The notes: generated by a model not told the origin, from the sequence alone. 64,000 nucleotides of DNA from Nitrosarchaeum koreense MY1 (GCF_000220175.1 NZ_AFPU01000001.1:779512-843511), one strand, 5' to 3'; shown: positions 9,761-19,149, numbered from the stretch's first letter. Made by a program: numbers and translations.

Positions 9761-10024
9761 TTAAACCATCTTGGGAGCTCTGACATAGGTTCCTTTATAG
9801 TGATTAAGTTTTTCGATTAATTTTTCATCAAATGGAATATACTTGTCTTCTCGTAGATGGGTGATAGGAATTTCTCTTACAGATATCTCCTCCGATTCAA
9901 CACCCGCAGAATCTAAAATGTCAAAATAGCCTATCATCTTATCAACTCTTTCATAAATTGTAGGATCATCGATTTCAATTCTCATTAATTTTGCAACATG
10001 TTCAATTTCTTCTCGAGATACCAT
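9761..10024 (-). CDS. gatC: Asp-tRNA(Asn)/Glu-tRNA(Gln) amidotransferase subunit C
   Basis: 87 residues. GatC is the small structural subunit that wraps the GatA-GatB interface. The N-terminal helix pattern (EEIEHVAKLMRIEI) and the later YFDILDSAGVE segment followed by a conserved proline-poor tail (LREDK) are typical. It lies 10 bp after aspS and abuts gatA, in the same order as transcription. Confidence 0.9.
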   Translation of the reverse strand: MVSREEIEHVAKLMRIEIDDPTIYERVDKMIGYFDILDSAGVESEEISVREIPITHLREDKYIPFDEKLIEKLNHYKGTYVRAPKMV

Positions 10025-10034
10025 TTCTAATCAC

Positions 10035-11345
10035 CTACGGAGTTAATCGGTCAACATCCCTTGGATAAAATGTGACATCTCTGATGTTTTCTGTGCCTGT
10101 TAATGCCATGATTAATCGCTCTAAACCAATTCCACATCCCGCGTGAGGAGGCACACCGTAATCAAATGCTCCCAAATGATACTCAAAAGCGTCAGTTTTC
10201 ATTCCTTTATTTTTCATTCTCTCTTCTAGCTCATGTCTTTTCTCAATTCTAGTACTGCCTGAAGACAATTCCAAATCCCCAAACATTAAATCAAATGATT
10301 CAGAAATTTTTGGGTTTGTTTTACTGTCTTTTACATAAAACGGTTTTGGACCCAGAGGCCAATCTTTGATAAAGTAAAATCCTTCCACGCCAATTTTTTT
10401 AAGATTGGAAGGGTACAAGTCATCACCCCATTCAGTTTTGGCTCCAGCTTTTTGCATTTTTTCTATCAATTCGTCATAAGAGTACCGTGGTATGTGTTCA
10501 GGCTTTGAAGGAATGATAAACTCTACATCTGAATTATTTTTTGCATAATCACTAACAGTTACGATTGCAATTTTTATTATGTCTTCAATTCTATTCATTA
10601 CATCATTATAATCAACAAATGCCTCTTCCAAATCAACAGATATTGCTTCAGCAAGATGGCGATTAGTTCTTGATGGTTCTGCTCTAAAAATAGGTGCAAT
10701 TTCAAAAACTTTCTCAAAACTCATAATCAGTTGTTCTTTGTACAATTGGGGACTTTGAGCTAAAAACGCCTCTTTGTTGTAATAAAATATTGGAAATAAT
10801 GCAGCACCACCTTCAGTTGCAGTGGCTATCATTTTTGGAGTGTTGATTTCTATAAAGTTTTGTTGGTAAAAATAATCTCTAATTGATTTTAGCACTTGAC
10901 TTCTTGCATTGAAAATATGTTGCAATGTTTTACGTCTAAGATCAATTGGTCTTACTTCTAATCTTGTGTCTATGTTTTTCACAGTCTTTGCTAAAGGCTC
11001 AAAGGGTGGAATTTTTTCAACATCTGAAAATACACGTAGTTCAGATGGGATTATTTCAAATCCAGTAGGTGCTTTTTCAGAAGACTTGATCCTGCCAGTA
11101 ATTGCAATAGAAGAATGTGCTTTTAGTATGGATAATTTTTCACGTAGTTCATCTGGGCAATCTCCTTTTTTGGCAACAATTGGAATGTCACCGTTCTTGT
11201 CTCGGATTGTGGCAAAACTAATATTTCCATGACCCCTAATTGTCAAAACCCAACCCATTATAGTGACTTCCAAGCCATCCATTGATGGATTCAATTCGTT
11301 AGAATAATGAGATCTACGCAATGTTCCAAGCTCTGTTTTTATCAT
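10035..11345 (-). CDS. aspS: Aspartyl-tRNA synthetase (archaeal, probably non-discriminating)
   Basis: 436 residues, class IIb synthetase of the short archaeal type: N-terminal OB-fold anticodon-binding domain (about 1-105), then the catalytic core with motif 2 (FRAEPSRTNRHLAE) and motif 3 (GCGIGLERLIMALTG). The bacterial insertion domain is absent. Because gatCAB follows in the same operon, the enzyme probably also charges tRNA(Asn) with aspartate for transamidation. That is an inference from linkage; the discriminating residues were not checked. Lead gene of aspS-gatC-gatA-gatB. Confidence 0.93.
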   Translation of the reverse strand: MIKTELGTLRRSHYSNELNPSMDGLEVTIMGWVLTIRGHGNISFATIRDKNGDIPIVAKKGDCPDELREKLSILKAHSSIAITGRIKSSEKAPTGFEIIPSELRVFSDVEKIPPFEPLAKTVKNIDTRLEVRPIDLRRKTLQHIFNARSQVLKSIRDYFYQQNFIEINTPKMIATATEGGAALFPIFYYNKEAFLAQSPQLYKEQLIMSFEKVFEIAPIFRAEPSRTNRHLAEAISVDLEEAFVDYNDVMNRIEDIIKIAIVTVSDYAKNNSDVEFIIPSKPEHIPRYSYDELIEKMQKAGAKTEWGDDLYPSNLKKIGVEGFYFIKDWPLGPKPFYVKDSKTNPKISESFDLMFGDLELSSGSTRIEKRHELEERMKNKGMKTDAFEYHLGAFDYGVPPHAGCGIGLERLIMALTGTENIRDVTFYPRDVDRLTP

Positions 11346-11484
11346 AATTTACTAAATTGCTATCCTATGGTGTAATTAATTTTTGGGGGAAAATACGATT
11401 CACACTAGTTCAGAGGTATCCTGATTCTATTGGAAAACAAATTCAATGATTTTTTTCCCAAATACTAGTAAAAGAATGAAAAGT

Positions 11485-11580
11485 ATGAACTGTCAAGGAA
11501 AACCTCATGTTTGGAGATTTTCATACTAAAATGGTAGATGTGTAAAATGCAAGTCCAAGATCACATCACTAACGAATTGA
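11485..11580 (+). pseudogene. Relic of a zinc microprotein gene (in-frame stop)
   Basis: Reading from ATG 11485 gives MNCQGKPHVWRFSY, a TAA stop at 11527-11529, then NGRCVKCKSKITSLTN and TGA at 11578. Without the stop this would be a 31-residue C/H...CxxC zinc microprotein resembling the intact 33-residue protein at 13779-13880. One base change (TAA from AAA or CAA) explains the break. The rest of the gap between aspS and the 11762 gene shows nothing else convincing. Confidence 0.45.
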
Positions 11581-11761
11581 TTCTGAAACGAAGTTTGAAA
11601 AAACCATAGTAAAATAGACTTTTTTGAAATTATACTATTCTTAATGTCAATAGCAAACAATTAGATTTTTTCTGAGTTTTGAAGTCAAGGTTTGGGAATA
11701 TGGCATTAAAATCAAAAAAAAGTAACATTTATCATCAGAAAATATTTCAGGTTAAAATGAA

Positions 11762-11947
11762 TTGGATATATTAATAGGATTAGTAATAGCGATCTTTATT
11801 ATTACAGCAGTATTTGTCGGATATCATGCGTCCCAAGAGCCGCATGAAGTGGTAGAGGGACATGGCGAGTTAATAGAATTAAAAATACTCAGCCAAGTAA
11901 AACATGAAACATATATAAAATTAGAACTAAATGAATCGGCTCAGTAA
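11762..11947 (+). CDS. Small single-pass membrane protein
   Basis: 61 residues from a TTG start (11762); the ATG at 11757 is out of frame and stops after five codons. An N-terminal hydrophobic helix (about residues 2-20, LIGLVIAIFIITAVFVGY) is followed by a short polar tail containing HASQEPHEVVEGHGE. No known family. Likely a membrane-tethered microprotein with the tail outside or inside undetermined. Coding assignment rests on the clean helix-plus-tail pattern. Confidence 0.5.
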   Translation: MDILIGLVIAIFIITAVFVGYHASQEPHEVVEGHGELIELKILSQVKHETYIKLELNESAQ

Positions 11948-12010
11948 TATTTCAAAAACAACAAATTTTTTCGATTTACATTAAATTACTACATATTATT
12001 TAGAAAATCA

Positions 12011-12220
12011 ATGTCTTTGACAAACAAAGAAAAAATTATTGCATTAATATCAAATGGAATTGCAGTGTATTCATTATACCAAGAAAGAGGCAGTCTTCCA
12101 AAAAACACAAGCATGTATGATTTTGTACTAAAGGCAATTCCAGAAAACATCAAATCAGAATTAAGTGTGCAATTAATTGATGAGGTTTTTCAATATGTCT
12201 CATCCACACATAGTTCATAA
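12011..12220 (+). CDS. Small protein of unknown function upstream of purP
   Basis: 69 residues, soluble, helical, beginning MSLTNKEKIIALISNGIAVYSLY. It lies 28 bp upstream of purP on the same strand and may be co-transcribed. The N-terminal half resembles a short winged-helix-like hydrophobic pattern but no domain could be named. Function not assignable. Confidence 0.55.
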   Translation: MSLTNKEKIIALISNGIAVYSLYQERGSLPKNTSMYDFVLKAIPENIKSELSVQLIDEVFQYVSSTHSS

Positions 12221-12248
12221 AGTACAATAATGTAGAACATACATCGCA

Positions 12249-13274
12249 TTGACGGCAATAGCAACTTTAGGATCACATTGTGCACTACAAGTTCTAAAAG
12301 GTGCAAAAGATGAAGGTCTAAAGACAATTCTAGTTTGTGAGAGAAAAAGAGAGAGGCTATACCGTCGATTTTCATTTATTGACGAATTAATCTTAGTAGA
12401 TTCATTTACAGAAATATTAGAACAAAAACATCAATCAATTTTAGAGCAAAATAATGCAGTATTAATTCCTCATGGAACGTTGATTGCACAAATGAGCTCT
12501 GAACAAATTGAATCAATCAAGACTCCAATTTTTGGAAACAAGTGGATCCTAAGATGGGAGTCAGATAGAACCATGAAAGAAAAACTTATGCGAGAGGCAA
12601 GACTTCCTGTTCCAAAACCTGTCTTACATTCAAAGGACATAGATAAGCTAGTAATTGTAAAAAGGCAAGGGGCTGCAGGTGGCAAAGGATATTTTTTGGC
12701 TGCTAATCAAGAAGATTACAATAAAAAAAGAGAACAGTTGATTTCACAGGGAATAATTTCTAAAGAAGAGACACTCTACATTCAAGAGTATGCTGCAGGT
12801 GTTTTGGCATATCTGCAATTCTTTTATTCGCCTCTAAAAGAAGAGTTGGAATTTTTTGGAGCTGATCAAAGGCATGAATCAGACATTGAGGGGCTTGCAA
12901 GAATTCCATCAGAGCAACAGCTCAAAAATACTAAAGTTCCATCATTTAACGTGATAGGAAACAGCCCAATTGTTCTAAGAGAATCATTATTAGATGAGGT
13001 GTATACCATGGGTGAAAATTTTGTAGAAGCATCAAAAAGAATTGTATCACCTGGAATGAACGGGCCATTTTGCATTGAAGGGGTTTATGATGAAAATGCA
13101 AAATTTACATCGTTTGAATTTTCAGCTAGAATCGTGGCAGGAACTAACATCTATATGGATGGCTCGCCATACTACTCATTGCTTTTTAATGAGCCTATGA
13201 GTATGGGCAAAAGAATTGCACGTGAAATAAAAACTGCAAAAGGAACAAATCAGCTAGATAAAATTACAACGTAA
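12249..13274 (+). CDS. purP: FAICAR synthetase, PurP (ATP-grasp, formate-dependent)
   Basis: 341 residues. PurP catalyses the formate- and ATP-dependent formylation of AICAR to FAICAR, the penultimate step of archaeal IMP synthesis. Evidence: N-terminal preATP-grasp domain beginning AIATLGSHCALQVLKGAKDEG, conserved IPHGT segment, ATP-grasp glycine loop KRQGAAGGKGYF (about residues 136-147) and C-terminal EFSARIVAGTN. The start is TTG (12249) since the protein begins right at the conserved first strand. Its last 11 bp overlap the convergent surface-protein gene. Confidence 0.88.
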   Translation: MTAIATLGSHCALQVLKGAKDEGLKTILVCERKRERLYRRFSFIDELILVDSFTEILEQKHQSILEQNNAVLIPHGTLIAQMSSEQIESIKTPIFGNKWILRWESDRTMKEKLMREARLPVPKPVLHSKDIDKLVIVKRQGAAGGKGYFLAANQEDYNKKREQLISQGIISKEETLYIQEYAAGVLAYLQFFYSPLKEELEFFGADQRHESDIEGLARIPSEQQLKNTKVPSFNVIGNSPIVLRESLLDEVYTMGENFVEASKRIVSPGMNGPFCIEGVYDENAKFTSFEFSARIVAGTNIYMDGSPYYSLLFNEPMSMGKRIAREIKTAKGTNQLDKITT

Positions 13275-13761
13275 AAAAAGAAGGTTTCATTTTTGCAAAA
13301 AGCATGACAGATGAGAGCATTACTATAAACCCAAAAATTGTACCGATTGGGAATTCTGGAATCACATACGTTCCAATAATTTCAACTTCTTCAGAACCTA
13401 CTGGTACAAAGAACTCAAATGTGGAGAGCTCAGAATCAGAAGTTATTTGATAATATACTTCTTCACCATCAACTAAAATTATAAATTCATTATTTTCTGC
13501 ATTTATCAAATCATGTTCCAGTTCTATAAAAAATTGAGAGTCATATGTCTCATCCAGACCGATAAGCAATGATTTTGATTCCGGATCAATCTCCATTGCA
13601 ATGACATTAGCGTTTATAGTGTAAGAAATAGAATATTCATGTTCATCAATTTCCAAAACATATTCTGAGGAAGTAGAAAACGAATCAGATTCCGAAGTCT
13701 GGGCTAAAGCAGGTGTGCTAAAAATCAAAAGAGGTAAAATAAAAAGAAACCAATAATGCAT
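13264..13761 (-). CDS. Exported protein with PEF-type C-terminal sorting signal
   Basis: 165 residues: an N-terminal signal peptide (LLIFSTPALAQTS), an acidic, beta-rich extracellular part, then the tripartite tail PEFPIG - hydrophobic helix - AKMK basic end. This matches the organisation of PEF/PEFG-CTERM proteins of archaea, which are thought to be recognised by an archaeosortase. The central domain is unknown; repeats of EYVLEIDEHEYSISY type suggest a beta-sandwich. Confidence 0.75.
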   Translation of the reverse strand: MHYWFLFILPLLIFSTPALAQTSESDSFSTSSEYVLEIDEHEYSISYTINANVIAMEIDPESKSLLIGLDETYDSQFFIELEHDLINAENNEFIILVDGEEVYYQITSDSELSTFEFFVPVGSEEVEIIGTYVIPEFPIGTIFGFIVMLSSVMLFAKMKPSFFTL

Positions 13762-13778
13762 GATTTAGCATCAAATGA

Positions 13779-13880
13779 TTAATTATTATTGCTTTCTTCT
13801 ATTCCGCAATTAATACACATTTTTTTATCCTGAATGGCAAAATATGAAAAGCTGTGAATAAATCCAATCTTACAACTCAT
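13779..13880 (-). CDS. Zinc microprotein (33 aa)
   Basis: 33 residues starting MSCKIGFIHSF with a CxxC pair (Cys22 and Cys25, MCINCG). Cys3 and His9 with the CxxC pair could bind one zinc ion. A similar pattern occurs in the broken gene at 11485, suggesting a small paralogous family. Too short for normal gene callers; supported by its uninterrupted frame and metal-ligand spacing. Confidence 0.5.
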   Translation of the reverse strand: MSCKIGFIHSFSYFAIQDKKMCINCGIEESNNN

Positions 13881-13986
13881 GTTATTTTTAAAACTGCATA
13901 AGATTAGAGGATCAGGGTCAAAAAAAACATCGATCAAAGACCATTTATTTCAAAATCAAAGGAATCTAAATAAATAGACCAAATAT

Positions 13987-16104
13987 CTAAAGTTCTACCA
14001 GTATTGCTGCTTTTTCAGAAGTAACAAGTTCACTTCGAACTGCATCCACAATATCGAAAGTGGTGATAAGACTAGAATAATCTACCAGTTTAAGATCATT
14101 TAAAAGATAGATTTTAGGTGCAATTTCAGAATTGCCAGATTTCAAATAATCAATCAGTTCTTCTAATACTGTTATTTTGCCACCTTGAATAATTCTCCCA
14201 TTTTTTATCGATAATTTTGGTTTTCCATATCTATCTAAAACTAAAATATGATGCTGAGTCTTTTTGCCAAAAAATTTTTTAATTTCCATATGACCAGTAA
14301 ACACAAAATAGTGATCAGTTTCATAACTCAGATCAATTAGATCTTCAGAAATTTCAATTATTTCACTAGTTCGTTTTTTAGCATCTTCTAATGTAAAAAT
14401 ATTTTTTGAGGTCTCAGTACTATCCAATTCAACATTACCTACCGCAGTTACACGAAGTAAAGATTTTTCAGATACAAATTCACTATTAATCATTATTGAT
14501 TCAGGAATAGCGCCTTTGTCTACTAACATAGTATGTATTTTTTTATAAACTTGATTGATTTTTTCAGGGGTTGGTTCAATCATTGTTTGCTCCATCTCTT
14601 CTTGGAGCATTGATGACGCCACGCCAATTGAAGAGATAACTTCAGCATGCTCTGCTTTTTCATATTTAATTCCTAGTTGTTTTGCAACAAACGGAACAAG
14701 GACTGAAGCTCCACCTCCCCCTCCGATTAATGTTGTATTATATGGATTCATTTTGAATTCTTTTAAGATTTTAGTAATAGTTTTTGTGATCTCAAATGAA
14801 GCAGTTTGAATTATAGACATAGCAATTTCGTGATATGACACTCCTACAAATTCAGCAAATATCTTCAGAGCAATTTTTGCAGATTCTTGATTCCCAAATG
14901 CATAATCATTTTTTTCGATCATACCCAATGCATTTGCAGCACATGTGTTAGTAATTGCATAAGTACCCTTATTGCATTTTATTGCAACATATTCGGATTT
15001 GTCATTTGACATGGGCTTTATTAGAATTATTTTTCCTGTTTTAAGATCTTCAGGATCTGCAAAACAAGAATATTTGAGGCCAGCGATATGAGCGCTACGC
15101 GGACCTACATTTGAAATCCTGTTTTGTTTTAACCCAACCATACTGCCACCAGCAACGCCCAAAATTCTTACATCCATTGACCGAATACAAGTAGGATGAT
15201 CTTTTACTGTAACATAACGAATTTCAGGCTTACCATTTTTTATAATACAAATATTGGTACTAGTACCACCGACTTCAACAAATATACCATTTGTTATTTT
15301 TAGATGCAATAATGCACCAGCTACGCTTGCTGCAGGGCCTGAAAGAATAGTAAGGATTGGTTTTGTCTTAAAAGTATCCATACTAGTAACTCCACCATCT
15401 CCTTTCATTATCATCAATGGTGCAGTAACACCTGTTTTGCGGATTGCATCCTCAACAAAATTTGCAACTTGAAATGTTTTAGGCAAAACACTGGCATTAA
15501 CAGCTGCAGTAAGAGTTCTAATTTCTAACCCATATATTCCAGATATCTCATGAGATGCTGTAGAAAGTATTTTTTCTTTTGATGCGGTATTCATAACAAA
15601 TAATTCATTTGATGGATCATCGACTCCAAATGCTTCAGTTGCAATTATTACCTCTGCACCTTTTTCTTTTAATCGATTTATTGCAGCAATTACTTCTTTT
15701 TCGGTAATTAAATGAGATGTATCTAAAAATTCATGTGTTGTTTTAATGTCTTGATTTGTATTTATTGTAGAATCCTCTAAATTTGTTCTTTTGACTATAT
15801 CTTTTTTTGAAGGGCCTACCCCCATTGCAATTATTCCAACCTTTGATGTATCTGATTCTAGCAATGCGTTAATTGCTTGAGTAGTACTATGTGAGATTAA
15901 CTCGATCTCATTAATTCCAATTCCAGTTTCATGGATAATTTTTTTTAATGCAATCACGATACCTTCAGAGACCCCTTTTTCGGAACTATGCGTTGTAGGA
16001 ACCGTAGATTTTGCTAAAAGTGAGCCTGTTTTCACATCAATTGCAACAGCTTTTGTAAAGGTTCCACCAACATCAATCCCAACTCGGATTCTTCGCTTAT
16101 TCAT
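13987..16104 (-). CDS. Hydantoinase/oxoprolinase family protein (HyuA-like)
   Basis: 705 residues with the actin/hexokinase-like fold of HyuA: N-terminal phosphate-binding loop GIDVGGTFTKAV, conserved HSTTQAINALL, FVEVGGTSTNI and a late GGGGGASVL glycine cluster. Family members cleave hydantoin- or oxoproline-type rings using ATP, or act in acetone/acetophenone carboxylation. No HyuB partner is adjacent. Instead the gene overlaps the upstream FTR1 permease gene by 8 bp, so the two are translationally coupled. The substrate cannot be predicted; a link to iron uptake is an inference from position. Confidence 0.82.
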   Translation of the reverse strand: MNKRRIRVGIDVGGTFTKAVAIDVKTGSLLAKSTVPTTHSSEKGVSEGIVIALKKIIHETGIGINEIELISHSTTQAINALLESDTSKVGIIAMGVGPSKKDIVKRTNLEDSTINTNQDIKTTHEFLDTSHLITEKEVIAAINRLKEKGAEVIIATEAFGVDDPSNELFVMNTASKEKILSTASHEISGIYGLEIRTLTAAVNASVLPKTFQVANFVEDAIRKTGVTAPLMIMKGDGGVTSMDTFKTKPILTILSGPAASVAGALLHLKITNGIFVEVGGTSTNICIIKNGKPEIRYVTVKDHPTCIRSMDVRILGVAGGSMVGLKQNRISNVGPRSAHIAGLKYSCFADPEDLKTGKIILIKPMSNDKSEYVAIKCNKGTYAITNTCAANALGMIEKNDYAFGNQESAKIALKIFAEFVGVSYHEIAMSIIQTASFEITKTITKILKEFKMNPYNTTLIGGGGGASVLVPFVAKQLGIKYEKAEHAEVISSIGVASSMLQEEMEQTMIEPTPEKINQVYKKIHTMLVDKGAIPESIMINSEFVSEKSLLRVTAVGNVELDSTETSKNIFTLEDAKKRTSEIIEISEDLIDLSYETDHYFVFTGHMEIKKFFGKKTQHHILVLDRYGKPKLSIKNGRIIQGGKITVLEELIDYLKSGNSEIAPKIYLLNDLKLVDYSSLITTFDIVDAVRSELVTSEKAAILVEL

Positions 16105-18304
16105 CCAAGTCCTTCCTTGATTTTCGCATTGAAGCTAGTTGCTGTTCTTTTCTTGGACGCATTATCAAAATGTATGTTGATGCAATAAGGTAAACACCAA
16201 GTAATATTACCTGAGCAACAATAGTTTCCAAAGTAGGATAAATCCCAGTCATCATTGCAAGATTGATATCCAATCTAGGTATAGTGCCAATCAATCCAGT
16301 GTATGGCACAACATCCAATATCTGAAGTTCTCTAACTGCATTTCCTAAAAATGCAATTGATAAATATGCACCCACTCCCATTGTCAATCCAAATAATGCA
16401 CGTAATGGCAATCGTTTTCCCAATTTTCTCATTACATAATACAGACCCAAAAGTGAAATCAATCCAATGATAAAGCCCAGGCCTACATAGATTTCCATAT
16501 ATTTTGCAAATCCAGACATCGCTTGGTAAAATAAAACAGTTTCAAATCCTTCCCTATACACAGTAAAAAAGGATAACATCACAAAGACCATAACACTACC
16601 AGTGGTGGTAGCTTGCCAAACTTTTGCTTTAACAAACTCCATCCATTTTTTATGTTCAATTTTATTTAAAACCCAGAAACTAACATAAAATAAAACTGCA
16701 GTTGCAGACAATGCCGCAATCGCTTCAATCAATTCACGGTTTGCTCCTGAGATTTCAATAATGTACGATGCAATAATCCAAGTAACGGCAGTAGCTGCAA
16801 AGGCAGCAACAATTCCATAATAAACATATTTCTTAAATTGATTATTTCGTGATGCTTCAAGATATGTCAATATAGCACCAAGAATCAAGACAGACTCCAA
16901 TCCCTCTCTAAATACAATTGCAAAAGAAGATGAAAATGCGATTGCAGGGGCAAGCTCACCAGTCCCAGTTACAATTCTTTCAGATTCATCAAGATTTCGC
17001 TTGATTCCAATAATGACATCGTGAATTTCATTTTGAGGTGCCTCTTGTTTAATCAAGTTTCGCAGAGTGGCAAATTGGTATTCTACCTCAAGTGTAAAAT
17101 CTGGATCAATTGCCCTAAGAGGAATCTCTACAAACTCATAACTATCAAGGTATGCTGAGCGAGATGATGCATGTGCGGATTGAATATCTCCCTGATCATA
17201 ATGTAGTAATGTTTCTTCTAATTGCTCACGAATTACATCGATTTTATTTTTAACTACTGTTTTTTGATCATCAGATGCATCACCCATAGATTTTAAATTC
17301 TGTGTCGTTAGTGTACCACCATTAACAAGAGGAATAAGTTCGCTAGTCATTTTTTCAGCTTTTGCCAAATCAGGCAGAATTGAATTTTCAATAAATTGAA
17401 TAATTGCATCTGGATCCTCTTTTTGAATAATCATTTTTCGAAGATTTTCACGCATATCAATTTCTAATGTATTTAATAATGACTCGTCTACTTTTTTAAT
17501 GTCAGATTCTAGATATTCAAAATTTTCAAGATATGCCTCAATTGCGAGTTCTTCGGCAGTTGAATAATCATTAGAATTTACTGCGGTAGATAATTCGGAA
17601 TATAAGTTTCTAATTACACCATATAGATTGGTTTTATCGATTACAATCGTTTCAGTTCCTAACAAATCACGCTGTATTGCAGTGATTAAATTTCCAACAG
17701 TTACAAAGCTACTTTTATTTAAAACAGATTTATCCAAATCAGTAAAAAATGAGTCAGTCTCTTGTTTCAACCGATCATCAGATATTGGATTTTGATTCAA
17801 AATAATCTTTGAATGTTCGATTAACGATAAAGTAAAAAAGTATGATTCATTGCTTTTATGTTGAAAAAATGTTTGATATTGTTCATCAGCTTCTGATAAA
17901 ATAAACGCCACAACTACATTAGAATCACCATCTGATGAATTGGAGGATAAAGTTTCTTGCAGTGTATTTATGTGTGCAATCAAATTATGTGACTCTGATT
18001 TGGATAAAATACTCGAATGAAGATCAAGTAATTCAAGATGGAGGTCATCTGAAAGATCAGAATCAACTGTTCTTAAAAACTGAATATTTTTCCCATAGAA
18101 ATTATTAGTTAGAGCAGAATATTTTTCTGCAGCATCATAATCATCCTCCAAAATGGCTTTTTTCGTTAACTCCAGACCTAATTCAGTAATAGTAAAAATG
18201 GAAGCATATTGTTCTTGATTTTGAGCATATACACTAGTAGGTATAGAATACAATCCCAATGCAAAAACAACAATAATCAAATACCAATAAAATTTAGATT
18301 GCAT
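16097..18304 (-). CDS. FTR1-family iron permease with large extracellular N-domain
   Basis: 735 residues. A signal peptide ending in SVYAQNQ precedes a helical extracytoplasmic region of about 420 residues, then a seven-helix FTR1/EfeU permease domain. Both iron-binding REXXE motifs are present: REGLE (about residue 466) and REGFE (about residue 585). It should import ferric iron across the cytoplasmic membrane. The start ATG is only ~7 nt behind the predicted transcription start. A DtxR/IdeR-like palindrome sits between TATA box and ATG. Followed by the HyuA-like gene in the same operon. Confidence 0.88.
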   Translation of the reverse strand: MQSKFYWYLIIVVFALGLYSIPTSVYAQNQEQYASIFTITELGLELTKKAILEDDYDAAEKYSALTNNFYGKNIQFLRTVDSDLSDDLHLELLDLHSSILSKSESHNLIAHINTLQETLSSNSSDGDSNVVVAFILSEADEQYQTFFQHKSNESYFFTLSLIEHSKIILNQNPISDDRLKQETDSFFTDLDKSVLNKSSFVTVGNLITAIQRDLLGTETIVIDKTNLYGVIRNLYSELSTAVNSNDYSTAEELAIEAYLENFEYLESDIKKVDESLLNTLEIDMRENLRKMIIQKEDPDAIIQFIENSILPDLAKAEKMTSELIPLVNGGTLTTQNLKSMGDASDDQKTVVKNKIDVIREQLEETLLHYDQGDIQSAHASSRSAYLDSYEFVEIPLRAIDPDFTLEVEYQFATLRNLIKQEAPQNEIHDVIIGIKRNLDESERIVTGTGELAPAIAFSSSFAIVFREGLESVLILGAILTYLEASRNNQFKKYVYYGIVAAFAATAVTWIIASYIIEISGANRELIEAIAALSATAVLFYVSFWVLNKIEHKKWMEFVKAKVWQATTTGSVMVFVMLSFFTVYREGFETVLFYQAMSGFAKYMEIYVGLGFIIGLISLLGLYYVMRKLGKRLPLRALFGLTMGVGAYLSIAFLGNAVRELQILDVVPYTGLIGTIPRLDINLAMMTGIYPTLETIVAQVILLGVYLIASTYILIMRPRKEQQLASMRKSRKDLDE

Positions 18305-18314
18305 GAATTAATGA

Positions 18315-18333
18315 TTAGGTCTAGCTAACGGTA
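18315..18333. promoter_or_regulatory. DtxR/IdeR-like operator over FTR1 transcription start
   Basis: TTAGGTCTAGCTAACGGTA matches 13 of 19 positions of the classical DtxR/IdeR iron box. It lies between the minus-strand TATA box (TTTAAATAC, about 18332-18340) and the FTR1 start codon (18304), a repressor position. This agrees with iron-dependent repression of an iron permease; no DtxR gene is in the window. Confidence 0.5.
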
Positions 18334-18413
18334 TTTAAACAAAAGATTAATTCTATAACTTTAGAATGAACATCTAAGAATGTAAAATTCAATCTTTTTT
18401 ATTTTTTATTATT

Positions 18414-18776
18414 TTAACTAGTATTTGTTTTAGGATTAGATGTATTTGGATAAAGATGTAATGTAGGTTCCAAATCAGTCAAAGTGATTTCAACTTTACC
18501 AATACGACTACGATATTGTTTTATTTTTTTTCCTTCAGGGGAAATTACAAATTTATCTACTTCGGCAAGTGCCAATTCTTCCAAATTCGATAAGGTTTTG
18601 TAAACTGTAGATATTGAAATTTTTAACTCATCTGCAATTTGTGTTGCATCTTTTGATTCATTTTTAATTGAAAATAACACAGCCCTAGTACAAACATTGC
18701 TTAAAGATTCAATTATTTTTTGAGTTATATCAAATTCACTTAGTTGGATTATGTTAGGTTTTGACATTAAGATCAT
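18414..18776 (-). CDS. Winged-helix transcriptional regulator (tandem copy 2)
   Basis: 120 residues. A single HTH domain with the pattern ATQIADELKISISTVYKTLSNLEEL followed by a wing (VISPEGKKIKQYRS), ArsR/TrmB-like. About half its residues match the protein encoded just upstream (18776-19105), so the two are tandem duplicates. Their stop and start overlap as TGATG. No metal-binding cysteines are seen. Placed between the FTR1 operon and the cbt operon, they may regulate metal uptake (inference). Confidence 0.8.
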   Translation of the reverse strand: MILMSKPNIIQLSEFDITQKIIESLSNVCTRAVLFSIKNESKDATQIADELKISISTVYKTLSNLEELALAEVDKFVISPEGKKIKQYRSRIGKVEITLTDLEPTLHLYPNTSNPKTNTS

Positions 18777-19105
18777 CAGTTGGGTACTAAATTTAGGACA
18801 GGATCAGGTTTTTTTATTGAAATATCAGCCTTGCTTATTCGACTTTTGTAGATTTTGAACTTTCTTCCTTTATCTGAAATCATCCATCGTTCTACTTCAA
18901 TTAATGTAAGTTCCTCAAGATCACCCAGTTTTTTATAAACAGAACTAAGCGGGATTTTTAGCTTATCTGACAAGTCAGCTGCAGTCATTCCTTTTTTTAT
19001 TACTGAAAACAGTATTGCCCGAGATTCAGAATCTGCTAATGCTTCAATTACTTTTTGAGTGACATCATATTTTTTTAATTGAGGTAATGTTAAACGTCGT
19101 GTCAA
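18776..19105 (-). CDS. Winged-helix transcriptional regulator (tandem copy 1)
   Basis: 109 residues, same fold as its neighbour: TAADLSDKLKIPLSSVYKKLGDLEELTLIEVERW then a wing MISDKGRKFKIYKSRI. First gene of the two-gene regulator operon. A minus-strand TATA box (ATTTAAATAA, about 19128-19137) lies ~25 bp before the ATG, so the mRNA is nearly leaderless. An imperfect 24-bp palindrome at 19150-19173 lies upstream and could be its own operator. Confidence 0.8.
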   Translation of the reverse strand: MTRRLTLPQLKKYDVTQKVIEALADSESRAILFSVIKKGMTAADLSDKLKIPLSSVYKKLGDLEELTLIEVERWMISDKGRKFKIYKSRISKADISIKKPDPVLNLVPN

Positions 19106-19149
19106 TTAAATTAAAAATTAATAGAGAGTTATTTAAATTACATCATAGT

